Below are positions 1-7,496 of a DNA stretch of 41,605 nt, one piece after another (the first letter of the stretch is position 1; each line of letters begins with the position of its first letter). The DNA lies in assembly GCA_017992555.1 (NCBI GenBank), contig JAGOOK010000015.1, forward strand, positions 1-41,605, in the 5' to 3' direction. Origin of the DNA: Caldisericia bacterium (GTDB lineage: Bacteria; Caldisericota; Caldisericia; JAAYUI01). Made by a program: the position numbers and the translations under genes. Below the pieces are notes generated by a model. That model did no database searches. It had not been told where the DNA came from and saw nothing but the letters and a program-made list of their open reading frames with translations.

Positions 1-1061
1 AGCTTTATGACCTGTATGATTACTCCTACACATCCGACCCCGTCGGCGGTTGGGACCTCATGGCCACAGGTAATTGGGACGGATATTGCGGGATCAACTC
101 CTACCAGAGATGGAAAGCCAACTGGATCGAGCCGGAAACAATCACCGAACCAGGAACTTATGAAGTCGATGACCTGAATGGTGATGGCCCCCACAAAATG
201 TATAAAATCCCGTTTCCTGGCTCCGATGTTGAGTGGTTATGTATCGAAAACAGACAAAGACATGGAGGGGATGGGTATTTTCAGGGTTGCCCCGGCAATG
301 GCATGGTTGTTTATCATGTCGATGACCGCAGGGAATACAAACATCTTTTCAACACAAGAACAAAAGAATGGAGAACTGTCGGGATAGAGGTTCTTGATCC
401 AGGTGGTTCGCCGCTTCACAAAACGGCAATGTACGGGGACAACTATGGAAAAGTCGTCATCAGCGCCGATTCTATACCCAATACCCTGCCATATGAGAAA
501 AATGACTCCAAAAAAACTTTGAGGATTGACAAGATCTCTTCAGTCGGTGAAAAGATGACCTTCAGGCTAAGCTATGACACCCCACAAGTTCCAATCATGC
601 AGGTACTCGACACTCTGTCTTTTGGAAGGGTAACCAAGGGCGAAATGGCCAGTCAAGATCTTACATTTTACAATATTGGCCCAAAAAAGCTCCAGGCAAT
701 GCTCAAATCTGACTCCCAATGGATCAGCATTGACAGGACAAGCTTCATCGGCAATGAAGAGCCAATAAACGTAACAATCAGCACATCATCACTCAAATAC
801 GGCTTCAACAGCGGATACATCAAATACGACGGCAACGCCGGCACCGGAAGGGTGAAGGTAGTTGTTGACGTGGCCCCGATCCCTGGAGATGTAAATCTTG
901 ACGGGGTTGTGGACGATGCCGATGTCGAACTGTTCGCAAAATATTTCAACAGCTCGCTTGGCGACCCCAACTATTACAAGGACGCAGACTTCAACAACGA
1001 CCAGAAGGTCGACCTCATGGATTTCCTCATGATGTCAAAAAACTACAAGTCAAAAATTTGA
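1..1061 (+). CDS. Secreted M6-family metallopeptidase, C-terminal part, with dockerin (5' end outside window)
   Basis: The reading frame is open from base 3, so the gene begins upstream of the window and the ATG at 60 is internal. The first visible residues read LYDLYDYSYTSDPVGGWDLM, the stretch that follows the HExxH zinc site in immune-inhibitor-A-type M6 peptidases. The catalytic site itself is therefore outside the window. After the peptidase tail (to about residue 175 counted from base 60) comes an Ig/BACON-like beta domain with the phrase LSFGRVTKG. The end is a type I dockerin with two calcium loops (DVNLDGVVDDAD and DADFNNDQKVDLMD). M6 enzymes are secreted proteases, and dockerins bind cohesin modules. 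A cohesin partner is not in the window. A strong hairpin terminator follows. Confidence 0.88.
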   Translation, partial: LYDLYDYSYTSDPVGGWDLMATGNWDGYCGINSYQRWKANWIEPETITEPGTYEVDDLNGDGPHKMYKIPFPGSDVEWLCIENRQRHGGDGYFQGCPGNGMVVYHVDDRREYKHLFNTRTKEWRTVGIEVLDPGGSPLHKTAMYGDNYGKVVISADSIPNTLPYEKNDSKKTLRIDKISSVGEKMTFRLSYDTPQVPIMQVLDTLSFGRVTKGEMASQDLTFYNIGPKKLQAMLKSDSQWISIDRTSFIGNEEPINVTISTSSLKYGFNSGYIKYDGNAGTGRVKVVVDVAPIPGDVNLDGVVDDADVELFAKYFNSSLGDPNYYKDADFNNDQKVDLMDFLMMSKNYKSKI

Positions 1062-1080
1062 TTGACTCACCAGTCATCGA

Positions 1081-1112
1081 AAAAAGGGCGGCCCAAAAGG
1101 TCGCCCTTTTTT
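1081..1112 (+). terminator. Rho-independent terminator of the M6 peptidase gene
   Basis: A 13-bp stem (1081-1093 with 1099-1111, one G-T wobble) closes a CAAAA loop and runs into a T tract. It separates the peptidase gene from the M42 aminopeptidase. Confidence 0.85.
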
Positions 1113-1157
1113 GTTTCCACCGGCAATGATAAAATTGGCAGGCAGAAGAGGTGAAAC

Positions 1158-2192
1158 ATGGCAAACATTGACTACGCGGTTAAATTTCTTGAAGAGATCT
1201 GCAAAACCCCAAGCCCGACAGGCTTTGCCATGGCGGCAATAGACAGGTGCGAGCGTGAGGCAAGATCACTCGGGTTTTCAACAAGAAGAAACAACAAGGG
1301 CGGGTTGCTGGTCGATGTTCCCGGCAAGGATGCGTCCTTCAGGAGGCTCGTCTCCGGCCATGTAGACACCCTCGGCGCGATGGTGCGCTCGATAGATTCA
1401 AACGGCTGGCTGAAATTTACGCCAATCGGCGGCTACATGATGCAGACGGTGGAGGGCGAGTACTGCCAGATTTTAACAAGGAACGGAAAGACCTACACCG
1501 GAACATGCCTGACAACCGACCCGTCGGTTCATGTCCACCCAAACGCAAGGGAACTCGAGAGAAAACCCGAGAACATGGTAATAAGGCTTGACGAGCGCGT
1601 CTGTTCCAAGGAAGACACCGAAAAACTAGGCATCTCGGCCGGAGACTTCATCGCCTGGGACCCAAGAACAATTGTCACGGAATCTGGCTTCATAAAAACC
1701 AGACACCTGGACGACAAGGCAGGAACCGCCTGCATTTTCTGCGCCCTTCAGGCAATCTCCGAGGAAAAAATAACCCCGGCGCACCCCTTCACGGCAATCG
1801 TGACCAACTACGAAGAAGTAGGCCACGGCGCAAGCTTTGTTCCGGAGGCCAACGAAATCCTGGCCGTAGACATGGGCGCAATCGGGCTTGACCTTTCCAC
1901 AGACGAATACTGCGTCTCAATCTGCGCCAAGGACTCCTCCGGCCCCTACGACTACGCCCTGACAAACCAGCTGATCGATCTTGCAAAGGCAAACAAAATC
2001 AAATACGCGGTGGATATCTACCCATTCTATGGAAGTGACGCGTCTGCGGCGCTCCACGGCGGCCACGACCTGAGGGCCGGCCTCATCGGGCCGGGTGTCC
2101 AGGCCAGCCACTCAATGGAGCGCACTCACAGGGACGCAATCGAGGCCACTTCGAAATTGCTGGTGGAGTATCTGAAGACCGAAAAAGCGTAG
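1158..2192 (+). CDS. M42 family metalloaminopeptidase (glutamyl aminopeptidase/FrvX-like)
   Basis: This 344-residue protein has the normal M42 length and order of metal ligands: the GHVD motif (His68, Asp70), LDDKAG (Asp185/186), the catalytic NYEEVG glutamates (219/220), AVDMG (Asp238) and a late ASHSMERTH histidine (318). The family forms large cytosolic tetrahedral complexes with two metal ions and removes N-terminal residues from peptides. The start is supported by AGAGGTG a few bases upstream of the ATG. No signal peptide is present. It sits alone between a terminator and an AT-rich gene, so an independent transcript is likely. The exact residue preference cannot be read from the sequence. 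Confidence 0.93.
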   Translation: MANIDYAVKFLEEICKTPSPTGFAMAAIDRCEREARSLGFSTRRNNKGGLLVDVPGKDASFRRLVSGHVDTLGAMVRSIDSNGWLKFTPIGGYMMQTVEGEYCQILTRNGKTYTGTCLTTDPSVHVHPNARELERKPENMVIRLDERVCSKEDTEKLGISAGDFIAWDPRTIVTESGFIKTRHLDDKAGTACIFCALQAISEEKITPAHPFTAIVTNYEEVGHGASFVPEANEILAVDMGAIGLDLSTDEYCVSICAKDSSGPYDYALTNQLIDLAKANKIKYAVDIYPFYGSDASAALHGGHDLRAGLIGPGVQASHSMERTHRDAIEATSKLLVEYLKTEKA

Positions 2193-2329
2193 GTAGATTT
2201 ATTTTAATTTATCTGCAGAATATTGTTTAGAGTATCTTCCATTGAATACTTTATTAGTATATAAAATGTTTAGCTTTTTTTATAAAAGTACTATTGCTTA
2301 TAATTTGTAATCGATAAAATCTAACATTA

Positions 2330-3649
2330 ATGAATTTTCGTGAAATTGATTTTAATCAACTTCTAGTAGATAATAACATAAGAAACATACCAGATAATTT
2401 CAATAAATCACAATTTGATAATCTTCTCGCAATTATTGAAGATTTTTTCACAAAGAGTTTTCAAAAAGCGAACCCTGAACATCCTGTGTCAAAACTTTTC
2501 AATAGATATGATATTTTTTCCAGCTATGAATTGGCTACTCTTGGTTATGCAATAGACAGATTCAGAAATTCTAACCCAGGATGGTTAAACCGAATAATTT
2601 GTAATATAAGGGATAGTAATACTAATAATCAAAGAGGTTTCCTTAATGAGCTTCTAATTCCAAGCTACATCCAAGAAAATGGTTATAAATTGGTTTTGCC
2701 AAAAAAAACAAATATCCCATCAAAAGATTTTGAACTGCATGGAGAAAATGGAAAAAAAATACATGTATCAGTAAAAAATCTCGGTTTTTCAGATCACAGA
2801 AGAGAATTCATCAAAAATTGCAAAAATTTGGAAGAAAAATTCTACAAATTCCTCAATGAAAAAAACGACAATAACAAAATGTTATCCATTAATTTTACAA
2901 AATATGGCAATAATGATATGTTCGAAAAAATACTACAGGGATTCAAAGATTACGATAGTATTATTGATAAAAAGAGAGAATTTCAATCAGGAGAAGTGAC
3001 AGCTGTTTCAGCAATTACACGATTATTCAATAACACAGAGGATTTATTCTATGGCAAAATAAATTACTCAGTGGCAGTGACTAGCAATTATCATAAAAAC
3101 GAAGTACCAAACTTAATCAAACCAATTCAAGATGAAATCATTAAATTATCAGAAAAAGATGGTTATTACTTATTTATTGCTCATATTGATCAATTTGCTC
3201 CAACAGAAATGTTGATTGATGAATTAGAGAAAGTTTGCAAGTGTTGTTTTGGGGATAAACAGATCAAAAACGTAGAATTGATAGTATTTCAGTATTATAT
3301 AGCTTTTTCTACGGAGATTAAGAAAAAATGTCTGAATTGCTTCATAAAACAATTCCCTAACACTCATTATCTCCCCTTCGCATTGAATTTATCGATACCT
3401 TATGTAAGTTACTTCAATACAGAGCCTGATTCTAAAATATTTATTACTGGTGATAATGGTTATGATTTTTCCAATACATATATGTATCAAAATGGTCATG
3501 CCTATATCAAAAAAGATCTCTCGATAAAAATAGAACCTCCAGAATTTGATTATGGCATCAATTATCATTATGTAGAAGTAATGGAAGGATTTAACTTGGC
3601 CTATGCATTAAGCTTTAGAAAAATCCCGGACGAATTTGAAATACTTTAG
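2330..3649 (+). CDS. AT-rich orphan protein, possible PD-(D/E)XK-type nuclease
   Basis: I do not recognise the family of this 439-residue protein. Its base composition is far more AT-rich than both flanks, and its codons favour A/T third positions, which suggests recent transfer. Around residues 103-150 it reads GFLNELLIP...SKDFEL...HVSVKN. This resembles the core of restriction-endonuclease-like folds: Glu107, Asp133 and Lys149 in an x-V-K strand, with Ser147 where an acidic residue is usual. That assignment is inference only. There is no SD before the ATG. A TATAAT at 2299-2304 lies 25 bases upstream, without a good -35. No methyltransferase or partner gene is adjacent. Confidence 0.8.
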   Translation: MNFREIDFNQLLVDNNIRNIPDNFNKSQFDNLLAIIEDFFTKSFQKANPEHPVSKLFNRYDIFSSYELATLGYAIDRFRNSNPGWLNRIICNIRDSNTNNQRGFLNELLIPSYIQENGYKLVLPKKTNIPSKDFELHGENGKKIHVSVKNLGFSDHRREFIKNCKNLEEKFYKFLNEKNDNNKMLSINFTKYGNNDMFEKILQGFKDYDSIIDKKREFQSGEVTAVSAITRLFNNTEDLFYGKINYSVAVTSNYHKNEVPNLIKPIQDEIIKLSEKDGYYLFIAHIDQFAPTEMLIDELEKVCKCCFGDKQIKNVELIVFQYYIAFSTEIKKKCLNCFIKQFPNTHYLPFALNLSIPYVSYFNTEPDSKIFITGDNGYDFSNTYMYQNGHAYIKKDLSIKIEPPEFDYGINYHYVEVMEGFNLAYALSFRKIPDEFEIL

Positions 3650-3657
3650 ATTTCATT

Positions 3658-3699
3658 AAAAAATATGCCCCTGAGTTCATCCTCAGGGGCATATTTTTT
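3658..3699. terminator. Bidirectional terminator between convergent genes
   Basis: A near-perfect 18-bp inverted repeat (3658-3675 with 3682-3699) has an A-rich left flank and a T tract on the right. It can therefore end both the AT-rich orphan gene on the plus strand and the double-GNAT gene on the minus strand. Confidence 0.88.
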
Positions 3700-3729
3700 C
3701 TCAATTTTATCTGGTCTCTAGAAAAATTT

Positions 3730-4761
3730 TTATATTCCCAACCTCTTCGAGGCCTCCTCAACACGAATCTTGTAGCTAATTTCGGTCCTGTGTTTCTTGA
3801 AACCCAGTCTGGAGTTGATTCCAAGCATAGGCGCATTCAGGTCATTGTTGCCTGTTGTGATCATCTTGACTTGGGGATTGTTCTGCCTGATGTGGTCGAG
3901 CATTAAAGCCTTGAGCAGTTTACCAATGCCGCTTCCGCGATGTCCTGCATCAACAGCTGTCACATACTGTATGAATCTGTAAGGGTTTTCATTGTCGATG
4001 CCACCCTCGGTATAGCCAATGACCACCCCGTCTGCATCTTTGACCAGAAAACAGCGATACTGCCTGAATTTTTCAAGGAACTCCTTGGAATCCTGCCACT
4101 TCTTTTTCTCTGCCTCCCTCAGGTCTATTGTTTCCTGGTTGTTCATTTTCCTGAATTCAACAGCTGTGGCAAAAGACAGGTCGCTGACATCATCGATAAA
4201 CTGGTCCGTTATTTTGGTGTGCAATTCAACTTTCCAGTTATTGCCAGGCTTTTTTGCAATCTTTAGCCATTCGTCAACAACACTCCAGTCAAACCCGTCA
4301 AGCTCGAGCCTCATGTCAGAAAAAACCGAGGAAGGTGAACCAAGTTTTTGAAGAAACCTGTTGCCCTCTTCCGAGCGAGAGTATGATCTGATAGTATGGA
4401 CACAGCTGTCTTTGATGTCCAGAAAGGCTTTTTTGGCCAAACTTGTTCCAATACCTCTGTTCCTGTATTCAGGCTCCACATAGCCAGATATATACCCAAG
4501 ACCCTTGTTCAACTCATATTCCGGATCATCTGGTTTTCCTAAATAGATTTCCGCATCACCAACAATTTTCTCGCCTTCAAAGGCATAATTTCTTATGGAT
4601 ACATCATACTTGTCTTCAAGCCACTGCATTGCCATTTCATCCGATATCGGTTTCATTTCAGGCTCCGCCTCGTGGAGCATCATGGTTACATGCGCTTTGT
4701 ACTGCGAAAACAATGTTGTTCTCAGTTCTTCGGTTTCAACTCTTCTGATTTGAATATTCAT
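3730..4761 (-). CDS. Tandem-GNAT N-acetyltransferase
   Basis: This 343-residue protein contains two acetyl-CoA-binding GNAT domains. The first carries the YRNRGIGTSLAKKAF pyrophosphate-binding loop, and the second, in the C-terminal half, carries AGHRGSGIGKLLKAL followed by the usual NxxxNAPMLGINSRLGF ending. Double-GNAT proteins include mycothiol synthase and several resistance and antibiotic-modifying enzymes; the substrate here is unknown. I chose the ATG at 4761 (MNIQIRR) over the upstream in-frame ATG at 4794. GGGAGA is properly spaced before 4761, whereas the longer form would start next to a hairpin. It lies downstream of the RIO kinase on the same strand, separated by a hairpin with a weak T tail on this strand, so read-through is possible. 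Confidence 0.88.
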   Translation of the reverse strand: MNIQIRRVETEELRTTLFSQYKAHVTMMLHEAEPEMKPISDEMAMQWLEDKYDVSIRNYAFEGEKIVGDAEIYLGKPDDPEYELNKGLGYISGYVEPEYRNRGIGTSLAKKAFLDIKDSCVHTIRSYSRSEEGNRFLQKLGSPSSVFSDMRLELDGFDWSVVDEWLKIAKKPGNNWKVELHTKITDQFIDDVSDLSFATAVEFRKMNNQETIDLREAEKKKWQDSKEFLEKFRQYRCFLVKDADGVVIGYTEGGIDNENPYRFIQYVTAVDAGHRGSGIGKLLKALMLDHIRQNNPQVKMITTGNNDLNAPMLGINSRLGFKKHRTEISYKIRVEEASKRLGI

Positions 4762-4800
4762 TTTGTCTCCCATGTTGTTTTCATCAATTTTCAAGTAGAA

Positions 4801-4837
4801 CAGGGCCCCCTGCTTTTAAGGGGCCCTGAATTTTTTT
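4801..4837. terminator. GC-rich hairpin between RIO kinase and GNAT gene
   Basis: A perfect 9-bp stem (4801-4809 with 4820-4828) is followed by a seven-T run on the plus strand. On the minus strand, where both neighbouring genes lie, only TTCTACTTG follows. As a terminator it is therefore best oriented for plus-strand transcription and only partial for the minus-strand operon. Confidence 0.55.
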
Positions 4838-4839
4838 CC

Positions 4840-5685
4840 TCAAATTTTCCCGGTTTCCCACTCAAGCCAGAGCGAATCGGCAATTTCCCTTGCCTCTTCC
4901 TCCCTCTTGAAGTAGCGTCCCAGGATTGCCATGTCCCTTTTGAAGAACAACTCGGCATTGGGGTTTGACCTTGGGTCAACGGCCTGCGCCATGTCTATGA
5001 TGATCGCCTTCCCGCCCCACCAGAGCAGGTTGAATGCGGAAAGGTCACCGTGAACAACATTGAGCCCGAGCATGTTCCGGATGTTCGTTATGGTCCGCCT
5101 GAATGCCCTGTCCATGTCCTTGTCCGGGATTTTCACTTTCCTCAAAAGCGGCGCTGGCCCGTTCTCGTCGCCGATGTATTCCATGAGTATCGTGTTGCCC
5201 TCAATTGCAATTGGCTTAGGCACATCAATGCCATTTTTCCAGAGAAGCCTCTGAACAATGTATTCATCATTTATCCATCGCTCGAACATGAACTGGTGGC
5301 CCATCGTGGACCTCCTGTTTATGGCCCTTCGAACGCTTTTTTCGGAAACCCACCTGCCTTCCCTGTAGAGAGCATCATTACTCAGGCTCCGGAAAATCCT
5401 TGGCCTGTAGACCTTGGCCGCAAGGAGCGGAAACCCTGACTTTTTTGTCCCCAGGCAACTGTAGACTGTCGCCTCCTTGCCCGATGAGACTTCCATAATC
5501 ACATCTTCAATCAGCCCCTGCTGTTTGAAAGCAGTCAGTGAAGGCAATATCCATTCACGCAGGTGGCTCTCTTTCAGGAAATCAGGGTTAAATTCGCCTG
5601 TCCTTAGCCCTTTTCTTTCAAGCCAGAGCCGGACTGAAGCGTCCGACTCGTGGCTCGTCTTCATTTTGGAGACTTTTTCTTCCAA
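4840..5685 (-). CDS. RIO-family atypical protein kinase/ATPase
   Basis: This 281-residue protein has RIO-kinase landmarks: VSSGKEATVYSCL as flexible P-loop, AAKVYRP with the beta-3 lysine, the catalytic loop VVHGDLSAFNLLW, and the metal-binding motif IIIDMAQAVDPRSNP. The N-terminal 70 residues form the winged-helix-like leader seen in RIO1/RIO2 relatives. In archaea and eukaryotes RIO proteins act in small-subunit ribosome maturation; bacterial homologues are poorly understood. The start is a TTG at 5685, preceded by AAGGAGG at 5690-5696; an ATG at 5664 lacks a comparable site. The gene begins inside the 3' end of the 42-residue microprotein gene (25-base overlap), which implies coupled translation. 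Confidence 0.92.
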   Translation of the reverse strand: MEEKVSKMKTSHESDASVRLWLERKGLRTGEFNPDFLKESHLREWILPSLTAFKQQGLIEDVIMEVSSGKEATVYSCLGTKKSGFPLLAAKVYRPRIFRSLSNDALYREGRWVSEKSVRRAINRRSTMGHQFMFERWINDEYIVQRLLWKNGIDVPKPIAIEGNTILMEYIGDENGPAPLLRKVKIPDKDMDRAFRRTITNIRNMLGLNVVHGDLSAFNLLWWGGKAIIIDMAQAVDPRSNPNAELFFKRDMAILGRYFKREEEAREIADSLWLEWETGKI

Positions 5686-5789
5686 AACCCCTCCTTGGTA
5701 CTTTTTGCTTTTGGCGCCGCTATTTTTGGCACCATCTTTGGTTTTATCTGCGTCAATTTCATCACTTTGAATCCTTTGCCATTTTTCAT
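5661..5789 (-). CDS. Lysine-rich 42-residue microprotein upstream of RIO kinase
   Basis: This small gene reads ATG at 5789 to TGA at 5661. The product starts MKNGKGFKVMKLTQIKPK and has 14 lysines in 42 residues with only one acidic residue, so it is very basic. GGGAGGT lies eight bases upstream of the ATG, inside the end of the preceding microprotein gene, whose TAA is only three bases away. The 3' end overlaps the RIO start by 25 bases in another frame. Its basic, Ala/Pro/Lys-rich nature would suit RNA or ribosome binding, but that is inference. The RIO frame is also open here, so an extended RIO leader is the alternative; no canonical start codon for such an extension was found. Confidence 0.7.
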   Translation of the reverse strand: MKNGKGFKVMKLTQIKPKMVPKIAAPKAKSTKEGFWKKKSPK

Positions 5790-5792
5790 AAA

Positions 5793-5936
5793 TTAATACC
5801 TCCCTTCTTCATTTGTTTGATCGGCTTTTCCAGCCACTGCCACTTTCCCGCCCTCGTATCGTTCGAGCTTTATCTTGTATGCGCGGACGACGGCCGGTGT
5901 GAGTGCTTGTGCGAGCTTGTCAAATAGCGTGGTCAT
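5793..5936 (-). CDS. 47-residue microprotein, first gene after tandem terminators in RIO operon
   Basis: ATG at 5936 follows an ideal AAGGAGG site six bases upstream, and the frame ends with TAA at 5793. The product begins MTTLFDKLAQALTPAVVRAY and continues with an amphipathic, charged stretch (KIKLERYEGGKVAVAG) and a polar tail. There is no membrane segment and no signal peptide. I do not recognise the family. It lies three bases upstream of the 42-residue gene and two genes upstream of the RIO kinase, so all three very likely share one mRNA. The SD of the next gene is embedded in its last codons. Confidence 0.72.
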   Translation of the reverse strand: MTTLFDKLAQALTPAVVRAYKIKLERYEGGKVAVAGKADQTNEEGRY

Positions 5937-5956
5937 TGTGTTCCTCCTTTGCGGGA

Positions 5957-5995
5957 AATTAAAAAGGCCCCTTTGCCTTTTTGTGCGCTGGGGCC
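5957..5995 (-). terminator. Terminator hairpin B in leader of RIO operon
   Basis: Read on the minus strand, a GGCCCC/GGGGCC stem (5990-5995 with 5966-5971) with an 18-base loop runs into TTTTTAATT. It lies directly before the SD of the 47-residue gene. The 14-bp string AATTAAAAAGGCCC at 5957-5970 is repeated exactly at 6000-6013 in hairpin A. Confidence 0.65.
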
Positions 5996-6000
5996 CTGGA

Positions 6001-6036
6001 ATTAAAAAGGCCCGTTCTCTGTTTTGAACGGGCCTT
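6001..6036 (-). terminator. Terminator hairpin A in leader of RIO operon
   Basis: On the minus strand, a perfect 11-bp stem (6026-6036 with 6007-6017) and an 8-base loop are followed by TTTTTAAT. It lies 27 bases after the stop of the 19-residue peptide gene and is a strong intrinsic terminator. Confidence 0.82.
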
Positions 6037-6063
6037 CTAGTTTATTTTATAATTGGGTACTGC

Positions 6064-6123
6064 TTAGCTTGAGGCTCCGCCCAAAAGATGCGCATTGTTG
6101 TTATTGTTTTTCACTCTCATCAT
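6064..6123 (-). CDS. 19-residue Asn-rich leader-like peptide
   Basis: The sequence AAGGAGGTGCG precedes ATGATG at 6123-6118, and the frame ends at TAA 6064. The peptide contains five consecutive Asn codons (AAC AAT AAC AAC AAT) and ends HLLGGASS. It is the first thing translated from the promoter at 6184-6157 and is followed at once by two tandem terminators, the arrangement of an attenuator leader peptide. It could also be a free-standing microprotein. If it regulates by stalling, Asn-tRNA supply would be the natural signal, but no asparagine gene is nearby. Confidence 0.6.
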   Translation of the reverse strand: MMRVKNNNNNAHLLGGASS

Positions 6124-6156
6124 CGCACCTCCTTTGGCGGAATTTGTTTTGAGGTG

Positions 6157-6184
6157 ATTCTAGGCATATTCCCAAGGTTGTCAA
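6157..6184 (-). promoter_or_regulatory. Promoter of the RIO-kinase operon
   Basis: Read on the minus strand: TTGACA (6184-6179), a 16-base spacer, and TAGAAT (6162-6157). Transcription would start near 6150, about 27 bases before the leader-peptide ATG. It is divergent from, and only 20 bases away from, the rarA promoter. Confidence 0.75.
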
Positions 6185-6204
6185 GACGGGTGCTCTGGCA
6201 AGTG

Positions 6205-6233
6205 TTGAAAAATACCGGTTTGTCCAATACAAT
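6205..6233 (+). promoter_or_regulatory. rarA promoter giving a leaderless mRNA
   Basis: TTGAAA (6205-6210), a 17-base spacer, TACAAT (6228-6233), then six bases and the rarA ATG. The predicted transcription start coincides with the start codon, and no SD exists. Confidence 0.75.
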
Positions 6234-6239
6234 TGCCGC

Positions 6240-7496
6240 ATGTCAGAACCGCTTGCTTACAGGATGAGGCCACAGACGATAGAAGAATTTGTTGGCCAGA
6301 AGCATCTGCTCGGAAAAGATGGCCTGCTCTCAAAATCCCTGTCGGGCAAGCCAACTTCGCTTTTGCTGTGGGGCCCACCCGGAACAGGCAAGACCACCCT
6401 TGCACACCTGATCGGGAAAGCAACGTCAAGGCAGACGATTGTTATAAATGCCGTGACAACAGGCATTCCAGACCTGAAAAAACTGCTTGCGCAGGCCGAT
6501 CACCCTGTCCTCTTTGTGGACGAGATCCACAGATGGTCAAAGTCCCAGCAGGATTTCCTGCTCCCATTTGTCGAATCTGGCGAAGTCCTGCTTGTCGGCT
6601 CTACAACAGAAAATCCTTATTACGAGGTCATTGGCCCACTTCTCTCAAGGCTCAGGGTGCTGAGGCTGGAGCCACTCTCCGACGAGGACATAAAGGAAAT
6701 CCTCAGAAAAGCGATTGTCGATCCAAAAGGCCTTGGTGAGTTCACCATAGAAGCACCTGAAGAAGTAATGGATTTTATCGCCCAGGTGTCGGCAGGAGAC
6801 GCAAGGTCAGCACTCAATCTTCTGGAGGACCTTTTCAATCTCTCGGTTCCTGTGGATGGCAAATATACTCTTCAGATACCATCAGAAGATGTCCTGCGAA
6901 GATTGCCGTATGACAAGACAGGTGATGAGCACTACCAGGTCATATCGGCGTTTATAAAGTGCATCAGGGGTTCAGACCCGGATGCGGCCGTCTACTGGCT
7001 GGCAAGGATGCTGAAGTCCGGGGAAGACCCAACCTTCATTGCAAGAAGACTCGTGATTCTGGCCGCAGAGGACATCGGGCTTGCCGACCCATGGGCATTG
7101 CTGATTGCCCAGTCAGGATTTTCGGCTGTAGAGCAAATAGGCGTCCCCGAATGCGGACTAATACTGTCCGAGGTTGCAGTGTATCTGGCACAGGCCCCGA
7201 AAAGCAACAGCACGGCCAGGGCGCTCTGGGCCGCGCAGGAAACGGTCGAGAAAACAACTCCGCCAGTGCCAATCCACCTCAGGAATGCAAACTTCAGGGG
7301 ACTGAAGAATCTTGGCTGGGGCAGGGACTACAAGTATCCACACGATCACAAGAGCGGTTTCGTGAAACAGGAATACCTGCCAAAAGAACTGCTGGATTCA
7401 AAATTCTTTGAGCCCACAGACATCGGCTTTGAGAAACGCATCAAAGAACGGATGGAATCCAGAGGACAGATTGAAAAAGATGACAAAAACGAATGA
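6240..7496 (+). CDS. rarA: Replication-associated recombination protein A (RarA/MgsA), AAA+ ATPase
   Basis: This 418-residue protein matches RarA/MgsA throughout. It has Walker A GPPGTGKT at 45-52, Walker B LFVDEIHR with Asp94-Glu95, sensor 1 GSTTENP at 120-126, and the SRLRV arginine-finger loop. The C-terminal clamp-loader-like region includes EDIGLADPWAL and FRGLKNLGWGRDYKYPHDH. RarA is a tetrameric ATPase related to clamp-loader subunits and RuvB that acts at stalled replication forks and interacts with SSB. The ATG at 6240 has no SD, but a promoter whose -10 ends six bases upstream indicates a leaderless transcript. The gene's end overlaps the HXXEE membrane-protein start. Confidence 0.96.
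   Translation: MSEPLAYRMRPQTIEEFVGQKHLLGKDGLLSKSLSGKPTSLLLWGPPGTGKTTLAHLIGKATSRQTIVINAVTTGIPDLKKLLAQADHPVLFVDEIHRWSKSQQDFLLPFVESGEVLLVGSTTENPYYEVIGPLLSRLRVLRLEPLSDEDIKEILRKAIVDPKGLGEFTIEAPEEVMDFIAQVSAGDARSALNLLEDLFNLSVPVDGKYTLQIPSEDVLRRLPYDKTGDEHYQVISAFIKCIRGSDPDAAVYWLARMLKSGEDPTFIARRLVILAAEDIGLADPWALLIAQSGFSAVEQIGVPECGLILSEVAVYLAQAPKSNSTARALWAAQETVEKTTPPVPIHLRNANFRGLKNLGWGRDYKYPHDHKSGFVKQEYLPKELLDSKFFEPTDIGFEKRIKERMESRGQIEKDDKNE

Noticed and set aside
5658-5808. RIO kinase N-terminal extension instead of the 42-residue gene
   Set aside because: The RIO frame is open here but has no ATG, GTG or TTG before the TTG at 5685, while the other frame has an ATG with a good SD.
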